Below are positions 17,773 to 26,429 of a DNA stretch of 37,369 nt, one piece after another. The first letter of the stretch is position 1; the number at the start of each line of letters is the position of its first letter. The translations under genes and the position numbers were made by a program. A model generated the notes under the pieces. It was not told the origin of the DNA. It searched no databases and saw only the letters and a list, made by a program, of their open reading frames with translations. Origin of the DNA: Caldovatus aquaticus. Lineage in GTDB: Bacteria; Pseudomonadota; Alphaproteobacteria; Acetobacterales; Acetobacteraceae. Where the stretch lies: NCBI RefSeq assembly GCF_019458025.1, contig NZ_JAHZUY010000036.1, forward strand, positions 1-37,369, read 5' to 3'.

Positions 17773-18306
17773 ATGCCCGCCCACGCCCGCCCGCGATCCG
17801 TCGCCCTGCTCGGCGCCGGCCTCCTGCTCGCCCTCGCCGCCGCCGCCTGCGCGCCGCCGACCACCAACACCACCGTCGGGGTCGGGGCGGTCGGCGTGCA
17901 GGGCTACGCGACCTACGGCACCATCCTCCAGATGCGTCCGATCCAGATCGCCGGCACGCGCAGCGGCATCGGGGCCGCGGTCGGGGCCGGCGCCGGCGGC
18001 CTGGTCGGCAGCACCATCGGCCAGGGCTGGCGCGAGCGCACCCTCGCCGGGGTCGGCGGCGCGCTGATCGGCGGCCTCGCCGGCGCCGCCATCGAGGAGG
18101 GCACGACCGGCGGCACCGGCTTCGAGTTCATCATCCAGGAGGACGGCCGCTCCACCCCGATCACGGTCAACCAGACCAACGAGGAGGGGCTGCGCCCCGG
18201 CGAGCGGGTGCTGATCACCCGCACCGACCGCGTGCGCATCAGCCGCGCCGTCGGCGCGCCGCCGCCCCCGCCCCCCGCCTACGGCTACGGCACGGCGGTG
18301 AAGTAG
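17773..18306 (+). CDS. SlyB-like glycine-zipper outer-membrane lipoprotein
   Basis: A 177-residue lipoprotein. It has a basic N-terminus and hydrophobic core, then a lipobox ending at Cys26 (LLLALAAAACAPP), to be processed by Lgt, whose gene lies at 26429-27253. The middle has a glycine-zipper pair (IGAAVGAGAGGLVGSTIGQ and GVGGALIGGLAGAAIEEG, about 74-115) forming a membrane-associated hairpin. The C-terminal domain (FEFIIQEDGRSTPITVNQ, LRPGERVLITRTDRVRI) matches the SlyB/Pcp/17-kDa-antigen family. These proteins reside in the outer membrane and support envelope integrity. ATG 17773 is the only start that leaves a proper signal peptide. Confidence 0.9.
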   Translation: MPAHARPRSVALLGAGLLLALAAAACAPPTTNTTVGVGAVGVQGYATYGTILQMRPIQIAGTRSGIGAAVGAGAGGLVGSTIGQGWRERTLAGVGGALIGGLAGAAIEEGTTGGTGFEFIIQEDGRSTPITVNQTNEEGLRPGERVLITRTDRVRISRAVGAPPPPPPAYGYGTAVK

Positions 18307-18355
18307 CGGCGGCTCTGGCCGCGCGGCGGCGCGGCGTGTAAGGAGGCGCGCTGCC

Positions 18356-19204
18356 ATGCTCGCCCCAGCGCCCGCCGCCGCGATCCCCGTCCGGCATTTC
18401 GACGCCGCCGCGCCGCGGCGCCTCGCGCGCGCCCTCGCCGACCTCGGCGAGGGGGCGCGGCGCTGGCGCCTGGCGGCGGCGCTGGCGTGGCTCGACCTGC
18501 GCAACCGCTACCGCGGCTCGGTGCTCGGCCCGCTGTGGCTCACGCTCTCCACCGCGGTGATGCTGGGCGCGCTCGGCTGGCTCTATGCCGCGCTGTTCCG
18601 GATGCCGGTCGGCGAGTACCTGCCCTGGCTCGCGGTCAGCCTGATCCTGTGGAACGTGATCGCCACCGCGGTCGGCGAGGCCTGCGCCTGCCTCACCGGC
18701 GCCGAGGCGGTGATCCGCCAGCTTCCGCTGCCGCACAGCGTGCACGCGCTGCGCTGCGTGATGCGCAACGCGCTGGTGGCGGCGCACAACCTGCCGCTGA
18801 TCGCGGTGGTGTTCCTGATCTTCGGCGTCGCCCCGGGCTGGGGCGCGCTGCTCGTCCTGCCCGGTCTCGGCCTGATCGCGCTCAACGCCTTCGCCGCCGC
18901 GCTGCTGCTCGGCATGCTGTGCGCGCGGTTCCGCGACATCGGGCCGATCGTGGGGAGCGTGATGCAGATCGCGTTCTTCGTCACGCCGGTGATCTGGAAG
19001 CCGGAGCTGCTCGATCCGCGGCTGCGGCTGCTCCTGCCGCTCAACCCCTTCCATGCGGTGATGGAGACGGTGCGCGCCCCGCTGCTCGAGGGCGGCGGCA
19101 GCCCCTGGGCCTGGCTCGCCGCGCTGCTCTGGACCGCGGCGCATGGCGCGGTCGCCTTCGCCTTCTTCGCCCGCTTCCGCGGCCGGATCGCCTTCTGGGT
19201 GTAG
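18356..19204 (+). CDS. ABC-2 polysaccharide export permease (Wzm/KpsM-like)
   Basis: A 282-residue ABC-2 type membrane permease. About 45 cytoplasmic residues precede LAAALAWLDLRNRYRGSVLG and LGPLWLTLSTAVMLGALGWL, the start typical of O-antigen or capsule exporter subunits, followed by about six hydrophobic segments. SLILWNVIATAVGEACACLTG, IRQLPLPHSVHALRC and FFVTPVIWKPELL are characteristic of the Wzm/RfbA family. It should pair with the ATPase 11 bp downstream to flip an undecaprenyl-linked glycan across the inner membrane. No glycosyltransferase genes lie beside it, so the glycan cannot be named. Confidence 0.9.
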   Translation: MLAPAPAAAIPVRHFDAAAPRRLARALADLGEGARRWRLAAALAWLDLRNRYRGSVLGPLWLTLSTAVMLGALGWLYAALFRMPVGEYLPWLAVSLILWNVIATAVGEACACLTGAEAVIRQLPLPHSVHALRCVMRNALVAAHNLPLIAVVFLIFGVAPGWGALLVLPGLGLIALNAFAAALLLGMLCARFRDIGPIVGSVMQIAFFVTPVIWKPELLDPRLRLLLPLNPFHAVMETVRAPLLEGGGSPWAWLAALLWTAAHGAVAFAFFARFRGRIAFWV

Positions 19205-19215
19205 CGGGGCGGCGG

Positions 19216-19947
19216 ATGGCGCGCATCCTGGCCGAGGGGATCTCGATCGAGTTCCCGCTCTACCACCTCGGGGCGCGGTCGCTGAAGAAGCGGCTGCTCG
19301 CGGCGACCCCGCTCCGGCTGCGCGCGGACGCGGCGAACCGGATCGTCGTCGCCGCGCTGCGCGACCTCTCCTTCGAGATCCGGCGCGGCGAGCGGGTGGC
19401 GCTGGTCGGGCGCAACGGCGCGGGCAAGACGACGCTGCTGCGCACCCTGGCCGGCGTCTACGAGCCGGTCGCCGGGCGGCTGACGGTGGAGGGCGCGGTC
19501 GGGTCGCTGATCGACCCCGCGGCCGGCATGGACCCGGACGCGACCGGGCGCGAGAACATCGTGCTGCGCGCGCTCTATCGCGGCCTCACCGCGGCCGAGG
19601 GCCAGGCGCTGGCCGAGGAGATCGCGGCCTTCGCCGGCCTCGGCGAGTTCCTCGACGTGCCGGTGCGCGCCTACTCGGCCGGGATGCACGTGCGGCTCGC
19701 CTTCGCCATGGCGACGGCGATGACGCCGCAGGTGCTGCTGATGGACGAGTGGTTCCTCGCCGGCGACGCGGAGTTCATGGAGAAGGCGCAGGAGCGCCTT
19801 TCCCGCCTGGTGTCCGACGCCGACATCCTCGTGCTCGCGACGCACGACATGACGGTGGCGCGCGCCTGGTGCACGCGGGCGGTCCGCCTCGACGCCGGGC
19901 GCATTGTCGCCGACGGGCCGGTGACGGAGATCCTCGCCGCCGAGTGA
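19216..19947 (+). CDS. ABC exporter ATP-binding protein (Wzt/KpsT-like)
   Basis: A 243-residue ATPase of the polysaccharide exporter. The N-terminal SIEFPLYHLGARSLKKRLL is typical of Wzt/TagH-type ATPases. Walker A is VGRNGAGKTTLL, the signature region YSAGMHVRLAFAMA (AGM replacing the usual SGG, as is common in this subfamily), Walker B QVLLMDEWFLAGD and the switch LATHD. There is no C-terminal carbohydrate-binding domain as in long Wzt, so export probably does not depend on recognition of a capped chain end. It follows the permease by 11 bp. Specific substrate unknown. Confidence 0.92.
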   Translation: MARILAEGISIEFPLYHLGARSLKKRLLAATPLRLRADAANRIVVAALRDLSFEIRRGERVALVGRNGAGKTTLLRTLAGVYEPVAGRLTVEGAVGSLIDPAAGMDPDATGRENIVLRALYRGLTAAEGQALAEEIAAFAGLGEFLDVPVRAYSAGMHVRLAFAMATAMTPQVLLMDEWFLAGDAEFMEKAQERLSRLVSDADILVLATHDMTVARAWCTRAVRLDAGRIVADGPVTEILAAE

Positions 19948-20137
19948 CCGGCCGCCGCGCCGGCAGGGCGCGGGGGCCCGCCGCGAGGCCAGGCGTCGGC
20001 GCGCGGCCTTCCCCCGCTTCCTCCCGCGGCCGCCCGCGGCGAGCCGGCGGGCAGAGCGGACCGCCGGCGGGGGAACCGCGGGACGCACCGCGCCGCCCCG
20101 CGGGCGATGCGGCGGAGCCGTCGCCTGGCGCGCGGCG

Positions 20138-21448
20138 CTAGCCGCGGGCGGCCGCCGCCTCGCGCCGCAGCCGCCGCCACTCGCTGCCCAGCGCCATCGC
20201 CACCGTCAGCAGCATGAACCCGACCACCACCGCGAACACCCCTCCCGGCGCGCCGCGGTCCAGGATCCAGCCGTAGATCATCGGCCCGACCGCGCCGGAG
20301 ACGTTGAAGCCGGTCGAGACGATGCCGAACACCCGCCCCGCCGCGCCCGGCGGCGCCGCGGCGCGCACCAGCATGTCGCGCGAGGGCATGATCAGGCCGG
20401 AGAAGAACCCCGCCGCGCCCATCGCCAGCGCGAGCGGCACCGCCCCCAGCGGCACCGCGCCGACGAGCGCGATCAGCGCCGCGGTCAGCGCGAAGCTCGC
20501 CGCCGCGACCAGCCCGTGCCGCCGCGTCCGGTCGGCGAGCCAGCCGCCCGCCAGCACCCCCGCCGCGCTCATGCCGAGGAAGGCGGTCAGCGCCACGTTC
20601 GCCGCCGTCAGCGCCGCGCCGTAGCCCTGCGTCAGCGCGGCGACGGAGAAGTTCTGCACCCCGCCGGTCGAGAGGTTGAGCAGCAGGAAGAACACCGCCA
20701 TCGCCAGCACCGCGGGCGTCAGCACCGCGCGCGCCGGCACGGCCGGCGCCTTCGGGCGCGCCGCGGACGAGGCCCCGGCGGCGCCCCCCGGTCCCGCCCC
20801 CTCCGCGCCGCGCGCGGCGAGCAGCAGCGGCACGGCGACCGCCGGCCCGACCAGCCCGGCGAGGACCAGCGCCGCCTCGAGCCCCGCCGTCGCGGCGAGG
20901 CCGAGCACCAGCGCCGGCGCCATGGCGCCGCCGAGGAAGCCGGCGAAGGTGTGGATCGAGAAGGCGCGGCCCATCCGCTGCTCGCCGATCGCGCGCGTCA
21001 GGATGGCGTAGTCGGCCGGGTGATAGACGCTGTTCGCCGCCCCGGCCATCGCCGCCGCCACCAGCAGCCAGGCGTAGCTCCCGACCAGGCCGAGCGAGAC
21101 GAAGGCGAGGCCGCCGAGGCAGAGCGCGCCGGCCAGCATCCGCACCGGCCCCAGCCGGTCCACGACGAAGCCCATCGGCGCCTGGGTGAAGGCCGAGACG
21201 ACGTTGAACACGGTGAGCGCGAGGCCGAGCTCGACGAAGCCGACGCCGAGGCGGTCGCGCAGCAGCGGGAACAGCGGCGGCAGCACGAGGATGTGCAGGT
21301 GGCTCACGAGGTGGGCCGCCGAGACGAGCCAGAGCGTGCGCGCCTCCTCCGCGCGGCGGTGCCGGTCCGGCGCGGCCGCGGCGGGCGCGGGAGCGCCCGG
21401 CCTGCCGCCGGCTCCCGTCGCGCTGCCCGCCCGCGTGCTGCTGCTCAT
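20138..21448 (-). CDS. MFS transporter, Fsr-like
   Basis: A 436-residue major facilitator protein with about 12 hydrophobic segments and a central Ala/Pro-rich loop (about residues 215-235). The first helices [20 protein letters not shown] and [20 protein letters not shown], together with [16 protein letters not shown], resemble the fosmidomycin-resistance (Fsr) branch of [11 protein letters not shown] stands for the loop 2-3 motif and LADRTRRHG for the corresponding loop in the second half. ATG 21448 follows a GGGAGG tract 11-14 bases upstream; a TTG at 21481 is less likely. Divergent from a second MFS gene. Substrate cannot be predicted. Confidence 0.88.
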   Translation of the reverse strand: MSSSTRAGSATGAGGRPGAPAPAAAAPDRHRRAEEARTLWLVSAAHLVSHLHILVLPPLFPLLRDRLGVGFVELGLALTVFNVVSAFTQAPMGFVVDRLGPVRMLAGALCLGGLAFVSLGLVGSYAWLLVAAAMAGAANSVYHPADYAILTRAIGEQRMGRAFSIHTFAGFLGGAMAPALVLGLAATAGLEAALVLAGLVGPAVAVPLLLAARGAEGAGPGGAAGASSAARPKAPAVPARAVLTPAVLAMAVFFLLLNLSTGGVQNFSVAALTQGYGAALTAANVALTAFLGMSAAGVLAGGWLADRTRRHGLVAAASFALTAALIALVGAVPLGAVPLALAMGAAGFFSGLIMPSRDMLVRAAAPPGAAGRVFGIVSTGFNVSGAVGPMIYGWILDRGAPGGVFAVVVGFMLLTVAMALGSEWRRLRREAAAARG

Positions 21449-21574
21449 GCCGTGGCGCCGCCTCCCGCCTGCCTGCGCCAAGCCCTACACCCGCCGGCCC
21501 GGGTCGTCGAGCGCATGGCCGGCCCGCGCCACGACCCGGCCGCCGCAGCGGCGCGGCGCGTCGCCTGCCGCGCC

Positions 21575-21618
21575 GATCCGCGCTCCCGGCCGTTTCCCGC
21601 CGTCCGCGATCCGCTCTA
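21575..21618 (+). repeat. 44-bp dispersed repeat, copy A
   Basis: GATCCGCGCTCCCGGCCG... through ...GCGATCCGCTCTA matches 31344-31387 at about 39 of 44 positions in the same orientation. It lies in the divergent space between two MFS genes. A shorter relative is at 31254-31281. Confidence 0.55.
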
Positions 21619-21683
21619 GGCGCCGGGCGTGCGGGGCGGCAGGATCGGCGGCGGGAGCGGAACGCACGGGCGGCCGGGAACCG

Positions 21684-22982
21684 GTGGACGAGAGCACGGG
21701 AACGGCGGCGCCCCCCGCCGCGGACGGCGAGGCCGGCGCGGCGCCGGGGGCCGGTCGCGGCGCCGCCGCGGCGCCGCGCGCCGGGAACGGCGCGCGGTCG
21801 CTCCTCGCCGAGCCCGCCTTCCGCCGCCTCTGGACCGTCGGCGCCGTTGTCTTCGTCGTCCGCTGGATCGAGATGATCGCGATCGGCGTCTTCGTCTATC
21901 GCCAGACCGGCTCGGCCTTCCTCGTGGCGATGATGACGATGCTGCGGCTGCTGCCGCTCGGCCTGCTCGGCGCCGTGATCGGCGCCGCGGCGGAGCGCGT
22001 CGAACGCCGCGCCGCGCTGCTCGCGGTGGTGCTCGGCGGCCTCGCCGTCTCGGCGGCGATGGCGCTGCTCGCCCATGCCGGGCAGCTCGCGGTGTGGCAC
22101 GTCGCGCTCGGCAGCTTCCTCAACGGCATCGGCTGGGCGGCGGACAACCCGGTGCGCCGGCTGATGATCGGCGAGGCGGTGGGGCCGGAGCGCATGGGCA
22201 CGGCGATGTCGCTCGACGTCGGCGCCAACAACGCGAGCCGCATCTTCGGCCCGACCCTCGGCGGCGCGCTCTACGCCGCGGCCGGGATCGAGGGCGCCTT
22301 CGCGCTCGGCGCGCTGCTGCATCTCGTCGCGCTCGGCGCGGCGCTGCGGGTGGGGCCGGCCCGCGCGGCGGGCGCCCCGGCGGCGGCCGCGGCCGGCGTG
22401 CTCGGGCGGATGGCGGAGGGCGTGGCGGCGGTGCGGCAGGACCGGCGGCTCACCGGCATCCTCGCCGTCACCGTGATCTTCAACCTGTTCGGCTGGCCCT
22501 TCACCAGCATGATCCCGGTGATCGGGCAGGACCGGCTCGGCCTCGGTCCGGACGGGATCGGGCTGCTCGCCAGCGTGGACGGGGTGGGGGCGTTCGGCGG
22601 GGCGGTGGCGCTCGCGCTGTGGGCGCGGCCGCGCCACTACCGCGCCTGCTATGTCGGCGGGGTGACGCTCTACCTCGCGACGCTGATCGCCTTCGCGCTG
22701 GCGCCGCAGGTCTGGCTCGCCGCGGCGGCGCTGCTGCTGACCGGCCTCGCCCAGGCCGGCTTCGCCACCATGCAGGCGACGCTTGTGTTCCTCGCCGCGC
22801 CGCCGGAGATGCGCTCGCGCGTGCTCGGCCTGCTCTCGGTCTGCATCGGCACGGGGCCGCTCGGCTTCGTGGCGCTCGGGCTGCTCGCGGAGGCGGTCGG
22901 CGCGTCGGCGGCGACGGCGGCGATGGGCCTCGCGGGCCTCGCCGCGCTGGCCGCGACGCGGCGGTGGTGGGGGAGGATCTGA
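21684..22982 (+). CDS. MFS transporter, EntS/DHA3-like
   Basis: A 432-residue permease. A poorly conserved Ala/Gly-rich N-terminal tail of about 40 residues is followed by LLAEPAFRRLWTVGAVVFVV and about 12 hydrophobic helices. Features include RLLPLGLLGAVIGAAAERVE, NPVRRLMIGEAVGPERMGTA, GANNASRIFGPTLGGALYAA and PPEMRSRVLGLLSVCIGTGP. This pattern fits the MFS_3 (enterobactin exporter-like) family. GTG 21684 is the best start; the ribosome-binding site is weak and the first conserved residue is about 40 codons downstream. Substrate unknown. Confidence 0.88.
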   Translation: MDESTGTAAPPAADGEAGAAPGAGRGAAAAPRAGNGARSLLAEPAFRRLWTVGAVVFVVRWIEMIAIGVFVYRQTGSAFLVAMMTMLRLLPLGLLGAVIGAAAERVERRAALLAVVLGGLAVSAAMALLAHAGQLAVWHVALGSFLNGIGWAADNPVRRLMIGEAVGPERMGTAMSLDVGANNASRIFGPTLGGALYAAAGIEGAFALGALLHLVALGAALRVGPARAAGAPAAAAAGVLGRMAEGVAAVRQDRRLTGILAVTVIFNLFGWPFTSMIPVIGQDRLGLGPDGIGLLASVDGVGAFGGAVALALWARPRHYRACYVGGVTLYLATLIAFALAPQVWLAAAALLLTGLAQAGFATMQATLVFLAAPPEMRSRVLGLLSVCIGTGPLGFVALGLLAEAVGASAATAAMGLAGLAALAATRRWWGRI

Positions 22983-22998
22983 CGCCGGCCGGGTCCGC

Positions 22999-23808
22999 TC
23001 AGTGCTCCACCACGCGCCGGTAGAGGTGCCAGGTTGCGTGGCCGAGCACCGGCATCACCACCGCCAGCCCGACGAACAGCGGCAGGCAGCCGAGGAACAG
23101 CAGCCCCGCCACGATCAGCCCCCAGAGCGCCATCGGCACCGGGTTCACCGCGACCGCCCGCAGCGAGGTCCGCATCGCCGTCACCGGCCCGAGATAGGGC
23201 CGGTCGAGCAGCAGCGGGAAGGAGATCACGGTCAGGCTCAGCACCAGCGCGGCGAACAGGAAGCCCACCCCGTTGCCGATCAGGATCAGCCGCCAGCCCG
23301 CCCCCGTGGTGAACACGCGCGCGAGGAACTCCGCCATCGTGGCCGGCGGCGGCCCGGCGGCGCCGAGCGTCATGGCATAGACCGCTTGCGCCGCGGCCAG
23401 CCAGGCCACGAAGATCGCGAGCAGCATCACCGCGAGCACCGCGATCGCCCCGATCGCGGGCGAGCGCAGCACGTCGAAGGCGTTGAGCCAGGAGACCGGC
23501 AGGCCGCGCTCGCGCCGCCGGCTGATCTCGTAGAGGCCGAGCGCCGCCACCGGGCCGACCAGGGAGAGGCCGGCGACCAGCGGCCAGAGCAGCGGCATCA
23601 GCGGCCCGCCCCAGGCGGCGCGCGCGGCGGCCAGGCCGACGAGGGGATAGATCACACCGAGGAAGAGGAGCTGCGTCGGCGCGGCGAGGAAATCGGCGAG
23701 GCCGGCGGCGAGCGCCTCGCGCAGGTCGCGCACGCCGATGCGGCGGATGGCGGGAACCGCATGATTCTCGATGCTGACGGGATACCGCGCGGCCCAGACC
23801 CTTGGCAT
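22999..23808 (-). CDS. DUF2189 integral membrane protein
   Basis: A 269-residue membrane protein with about six hydrophobic helices. It matches the DUF2189 family by IRRIGVRDLREALAAGLADF, LGLYEISRRRERG and SLTVISFPLLLDR in the middle, and by VNPVPMALWGLIVAGLLFLG then LGHATWHLYRRVV at the end. Function is not established for this family. ATG 23808 is selected for its GGAGGG 8-9 bases upstream. It converges with the MFS gene, whose stop is 16 bp away. Confidence 0.88.
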   Translation of the reverse strand: MPRVWAARYPVSIENHAVPAIRRIGVRDLREALAAGLADFLAAPTQLLFLGVIYPLVGLAAARAAWGGPLMPLLWPLVAGLSLVGPVAALGLYEISRRRERGLPVSWLNAFDVLRSPAIGAIAVLAVMLLAIFVAWLAAAQAVYAMTLGAAGPPPATMAEFLARVFTTGAGWRLILIGNGVGFLFAALVLSLTVISFPLLLDRPYLGPVTAMRTSLRAVAVNPVPMALWGLIVAGLLFLGCLPLFVGLAVVMPVLGHATWHLYRRVVEH

Positions 23809-24049
23809 GGCATCGTCCCTCCGCAACGGGCCGCCCGCGCATGGCGTGGCGGCCGGAGGAAAGCCGTCCGGCGGCCGGCGCGGCCGGGCGAGGCGCGGCA
23901 TCGCGGTGCGGCTGGCACCCGCCCGTCCCCGGCGGCCGGCGGATCTCGGCGCGGAAAATCTGGGGAGCGCAGCCGCACGGCGTCCATCACAGCCGCGCGA
24001 GGCCGCGGCCGTGCCGGCCCCCCTCGGCCGGGCGGCGCGGCCGGCGGGC

Positions 24050-24556
24050 CTAGGCCTCCCCCACGCAGTCCAGCATCGCCGCGGCCAGCGCCTCGGCCGG
24101 GCTGCGCCCGCCCCAGAGGACGAACTGGAAGGCGGGGAAGAACCGCTCGCACTCGGCGATGGCGATGTCCACCATGTCCTCGAGGCTCTCGACGCTCGCC
24201 CCGGGCGTGCCGCGCAGCAGGACGGAGTGGCGGAACACCGGCACCCCCTCCTCGCCCTCCAGGCCGAAATGGCCGAGCCAGAGCTTCTCGTTGGCCAGGG
24301 CGAGCAGCTCGAACAGCTTGTCCCGCCTGCCGGCCGGCACCTTCAGGTCGAAGGCGCAGGTGAAGTGCATGGCGCTGATCTCGGGCGACCAGGAGAAGTA
24401 GAGCCCGTAGTCGCACCACTTCCCCGGCGCCTCGGCGGCCATCTCGCCGTCCGAGCGGCGCTCGAAGGCCCACTCGTTGGCGGCGAGGATCTGCTCGAGG
24501 ACGTCGAGGGGATTGGCGGCGGCTCGGTCGCGGTCGAGGCCCAAGGTGGCGGGCAT
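24050..24556 (-). CDS. YbjN domain-containing protein
   Basis: A 168-residue soluble protein of the alphaproteobacterial YbjN type. NPLDVLEQILAANEWAFERR opens the domain, followed by WCDYGLYFSWSPEISAMHF, KLFELLALANEKLWLGHF, VFRHSVLLRGTPGASVESLE and AFQFVLWGGRSPAEALAAAM. The fold resembles secretion-chaperone-like domains; YbjN affects motility and stress responses in E. coli, but its molecular role here is unknown. The start has a strong GGAAAGGAAGGAGGGG tract upstream. It lies downstream of ubiK on the same strand, with 156 bp between them. Confidence 0.9.
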   Translation of the reverse strand: MPATLGLDRDRAAANPLDVLEQILAANEWAFERRSDGEMAAEAPGKWCDYGLYFSWSPEISAMHFTCAFDLKVPAGRRDKLFELLALANEKLWLGHFGLEGEEGVPVFRHSVLLRGTPGASVESLEDMVDIAIAECERFFPAFQFVLWGGRSPAEALAAAMLDCVGEA

Positions 24557-24665
24557 CGCAACCCCTCCTTCCTTTCCGGCGGGTTCCCCCCTGAGGTCCG
24601 CCCGCCCCCTGGCTATTGGGGCCCTGCGGACGAACCCACCACAAGACCTAGACTAATCAAGCGGC

Positions 24666-24677
24666 GCGGAATTCCGC
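24666..24677. promoter_or_regulatory. 12-bp perfect palindrome upstream of ybjN-like gene
   Basis: GCGGAATTCCGC sits in an AT-richer patch (about 24640-24700) between ubiK and the ybjN-like gene. On the minus strand a TTGCGG overlapping it and TAGTCT 18 bp further on form a weak promoter pair, so the palindrome could be an operator. Motif evidence only. Confidence 0.3.
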
Positions 24678-24712
24678 AAGAGTTTGGACACCGAACGGTT
24701 GCGAGGCGGTCT

Positions 24713-25291
24713 TCACCTGGCGGCGGAAGAGCCGTCCGCCGCGCCGCGGCCGCTCCCCTCCGCCTCCCGTTCCGCCGCCTCCTGCGCCGCTTCGGCGTTG
24801 GGCATCCCGGCCGAGGCCTCGGCCGCGGCGCTGCCTGCCGGGACCGTGCCTCCTCCGGCCGGACCGGGGGGCGGCGCCTCGCCCGGCCCGGCCGCCTCCT
24901 GCGCCGCCTCGGCGTTGGGCATCCCGGCCGAGGCCTCGGCCGCGGCGCTGCCCTGCGGGACGGTGCCGGTCATGGCCGCCGCCGCGGGCGCGTCGCGGCC
25001 GCCGACGCCGAGCCGCGCCTCCAGCGCGGCGACGCGGGCGGCCAGCGCCTCCGCCTCCTCCCGCGCCCGCCGGGCGACCTCCATCGCCGCGTCCAGATCC
25101 TCGCGCCGCACCAGCTCGAGCCGCTGGATCAGGCTCTCGACCTGGCTGCGCACGGCGGCCTCGACCTCGCTCCGCAGCCCGGCGAGGGCGGAGAAGGCGC
25201 CGCCCGCAACGCCCGCGAGGTCGTCGAAGAGGCCGCCCCGCCGCCCGCCGCGCCCGCCGGCGGGGCCGCCGCCACTCGTCTGCTCGCTCAT
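24713..25291 (-). CDS. ubiK: UbiK-family ubiquinone biosynthesis accessory factor
   Basis: A 192-residue protein. The N-terminal half matches the UbiK/YqiC (BMFP) family: FDDLAGVAGGAFSALAGLRS, VRSQVESLIQRLELVRREDL and a coiled coil AREEAEALAARVAALEARLG (to about residue 95). UbiK helps the soluble Ubi complex and forms trimeric coiled coils. Family members are usually 80-110 residues. Here a low-complexity tail of about 95 residues follows, containing a 26-residue unit twice (residues 109-134 and 148-173, GTVPxGSAAAEASAG then MPNAEAAQEAA). It is divergent from hldD. UbiK-like genes are often found beside lgt in alphaproteobacteria; here hldD separates them. Confidence 0.85.
   Translation of the reverse strand: MSEQTSGGGPAGGRGGRRGGLFDDLAGVAGGAFSALAGLRSEVEAAVRSQVESLIQRLELVRREDLDAAMEVARRAREEAEALAARVAALEARLGVGGRDAPAAAAMTGTVPQGSAAAEASAGMPNAEAAQEAAGPGEAPPPGPAGGGTVPAGSAAAEASAGMPNAEAAQEAAEREAEGSGRGAADGSSAAR
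24774..24850 (-). repeat. 77-bp direct repeat in ubiK tail, copy 1
   Basis: Matches 24891-24967 at about 72 of 77 bases with a 117-bp period (39 codons), so the duplication keeps the reading frame. It encodes residues 148-173 of the UbiK-like protein. Confidence 0.85.
24891..24967 (-). repeat. 77-bp direct repeat in ubiK tail, copy 2
   Basis: Second copy of the repeat, encoding residues 109-134. The 40-bp spacer between copies is Gly/Pro-coding and unrelated to what follows this copy. Confidence 0.85.
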
Positions 25292-25346
25292 GCGCGTGTC
25301 GCCTCCTCTTCGCGCCGCCCGTCGCCCTGTCCGTCCGCCGGCCGGC

Positions 25347-25376
25347 TTGCCCGGGCCGCCGGCCGCGCCCTATACC
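25347..25376 (+). promoter_or_regulatory. candidate promoter for hldD-lgt
   Basis: TTGCCC at 25347-25352 and TATACC at 25371-25376 with an 18-bp spacer, about 70 bp before the hldD ATG. TATACC matches the -10 consensus at 4 of 6. Motif and position only. Confidence 0.35.
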
Positions 25377-25448
25377 GCGCCGGCGCCGCGCCGCGCGAGA
25401 GAGGCCGGCCGGCCCCCTCGCGCGCAGGACGGACGGGACGCGCTCCGC

Positions 25449-26429
25449 ATGTATCTTGTCACCGGCGGCGCCGGTTTCATCGGCTCCAATCTCGTCGCCG
25501 CGCTGTGCGCCCGCGGGGCCGAGGTGATGGTGGTGGACCGGCTGCGCGACGGGGAGAAGTGGCGCAACCTCGCCCATCACCCGATCGCCGGCATCCTGCC
25601 GCCCGAGAAGATCGAGGACTACCTCGCCGCCCGCCCGCCGGTGGAGGCGGTGCTGCATCTCGGCGCCATCAGCGACACCACGGCCCGCGACGGGGACCTG
25701 GTTGCGGCGGTGAACTTCACCCTGCCGCTCTGGCTGTGGTCCTGGTGCACGGAGGCGGGGGTGCCCTTCCTCTACGCCTCCTCCGCCGCGGTCTACGGCG
25801 ACGGCGCCCTCGGCTTCGACGACGACGCCTCGCCCGCGCATCTCGCGCGGCTGCGCCCCCTCAACCTCTACGGCTGGTCCAAGCTCGCCTTCGACCGGCG
25901 GGTGGCGGACCTGCTCGCGCGCGGGGCGCCGGCCCCGCCGCAATGGGCAGGCCTGCGCTTCTTCAACGTCTACGGCCCGAACGAATACCACAAGGGCCGC
26001 ATGGCGAGCGTGCTCTACCACAAGTTCCGCGAGGTGACGGCCGGCCGGCCGGCGACGCTGTTCCGCTCCGACCGCCCGGACATCGCCGACGGGGCGCAGG
26101 CGCGCGACTTCGTCCACGTGGACGACTGCGTGGACGCCATGCTGTGGCTGCTCGACCATCCCGAGGTGTCGGGGCTGTTCAACCTCGGCACCGGCACGGC
26201 GCGGACCTTCCTCGACCTGGTGCTGGCGCTGTTCGCGGCGCTCGACCGGCCGGCCGAGATCCGCTTCGTCGAGATGCCCGAGGACCTGCGGGGCAAGTAC
26301 CAGTACTTCACCGAGGCGCGCATGGACCGGCTGCGCCGGGCCGGCTGGACCCGGCCGCCGACCCCGCTCGAGGAGGGGGTGCGGCGCACCGTGCAGGAGT
26401 TCCTGCTCCGGCCGGATCCCTACCGCTGA
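25449..26429 (+). CDS. hldD: ADP-glyceromanno-heptose 6-epimerase
   Basis: A 326-residue extended short-chain dehydrogenase. MYLVTGGAGFIGSNL is the NAD(P)-binding GxxGxxG. HLGAISDTTARDGD, SSAAVYGDG, YGWSKLAFD with the Tyr-x3-Lys catalytic pair, RFFNVYGPNEYHKGRMASV and RDFVHVDDCVDA follow the HldD pattern closely. It converts ADP-D-glycero-manno-heptose to the L-glycero form for the lipopolysaccharide inner core or another heptose-containing glycan. Other heptose genes are not in the window. Its TGA overlaps the lgt ATG by one base (TGATG), so the two are co-transcribed. Confidence 0.93.
   Translation: MYLVTGGAGFIGSNLVAALCARGAEVMVVDRLRDGEKWRNLAHHPIAGILPPEKIEDYLAARPPVEAVLHLGAISDTTARDGDLVAAVNFTLPLWLWSWCTEAGVPFLYASSAAVYGDGALGFDDDASPAHLARLRPLNLYGWSKLAFDRRVADLLARGAPAPPQWAGLRFFNVYGPNEYHKGRMASVLYHKFREVTAGRPATLFRSDRPDIADGAQARDFVHVDDCVDAMLWLLDHPEVSGLFNLGTGTARTFLDLVLALFAALDRPAEIRFVEMPEDLRGKYQYFTEARMDRLRRAGWTRPPTPLEEGVRRTVQEFLLRPDPYR

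Noticed and set aside
24774-24967. CRISPR-like repeat pair
   Set aside because: Only two 77-bp copies, in frame within a coding tail; there is no array of short repeats with unique spacers here or elsewhere in the window.
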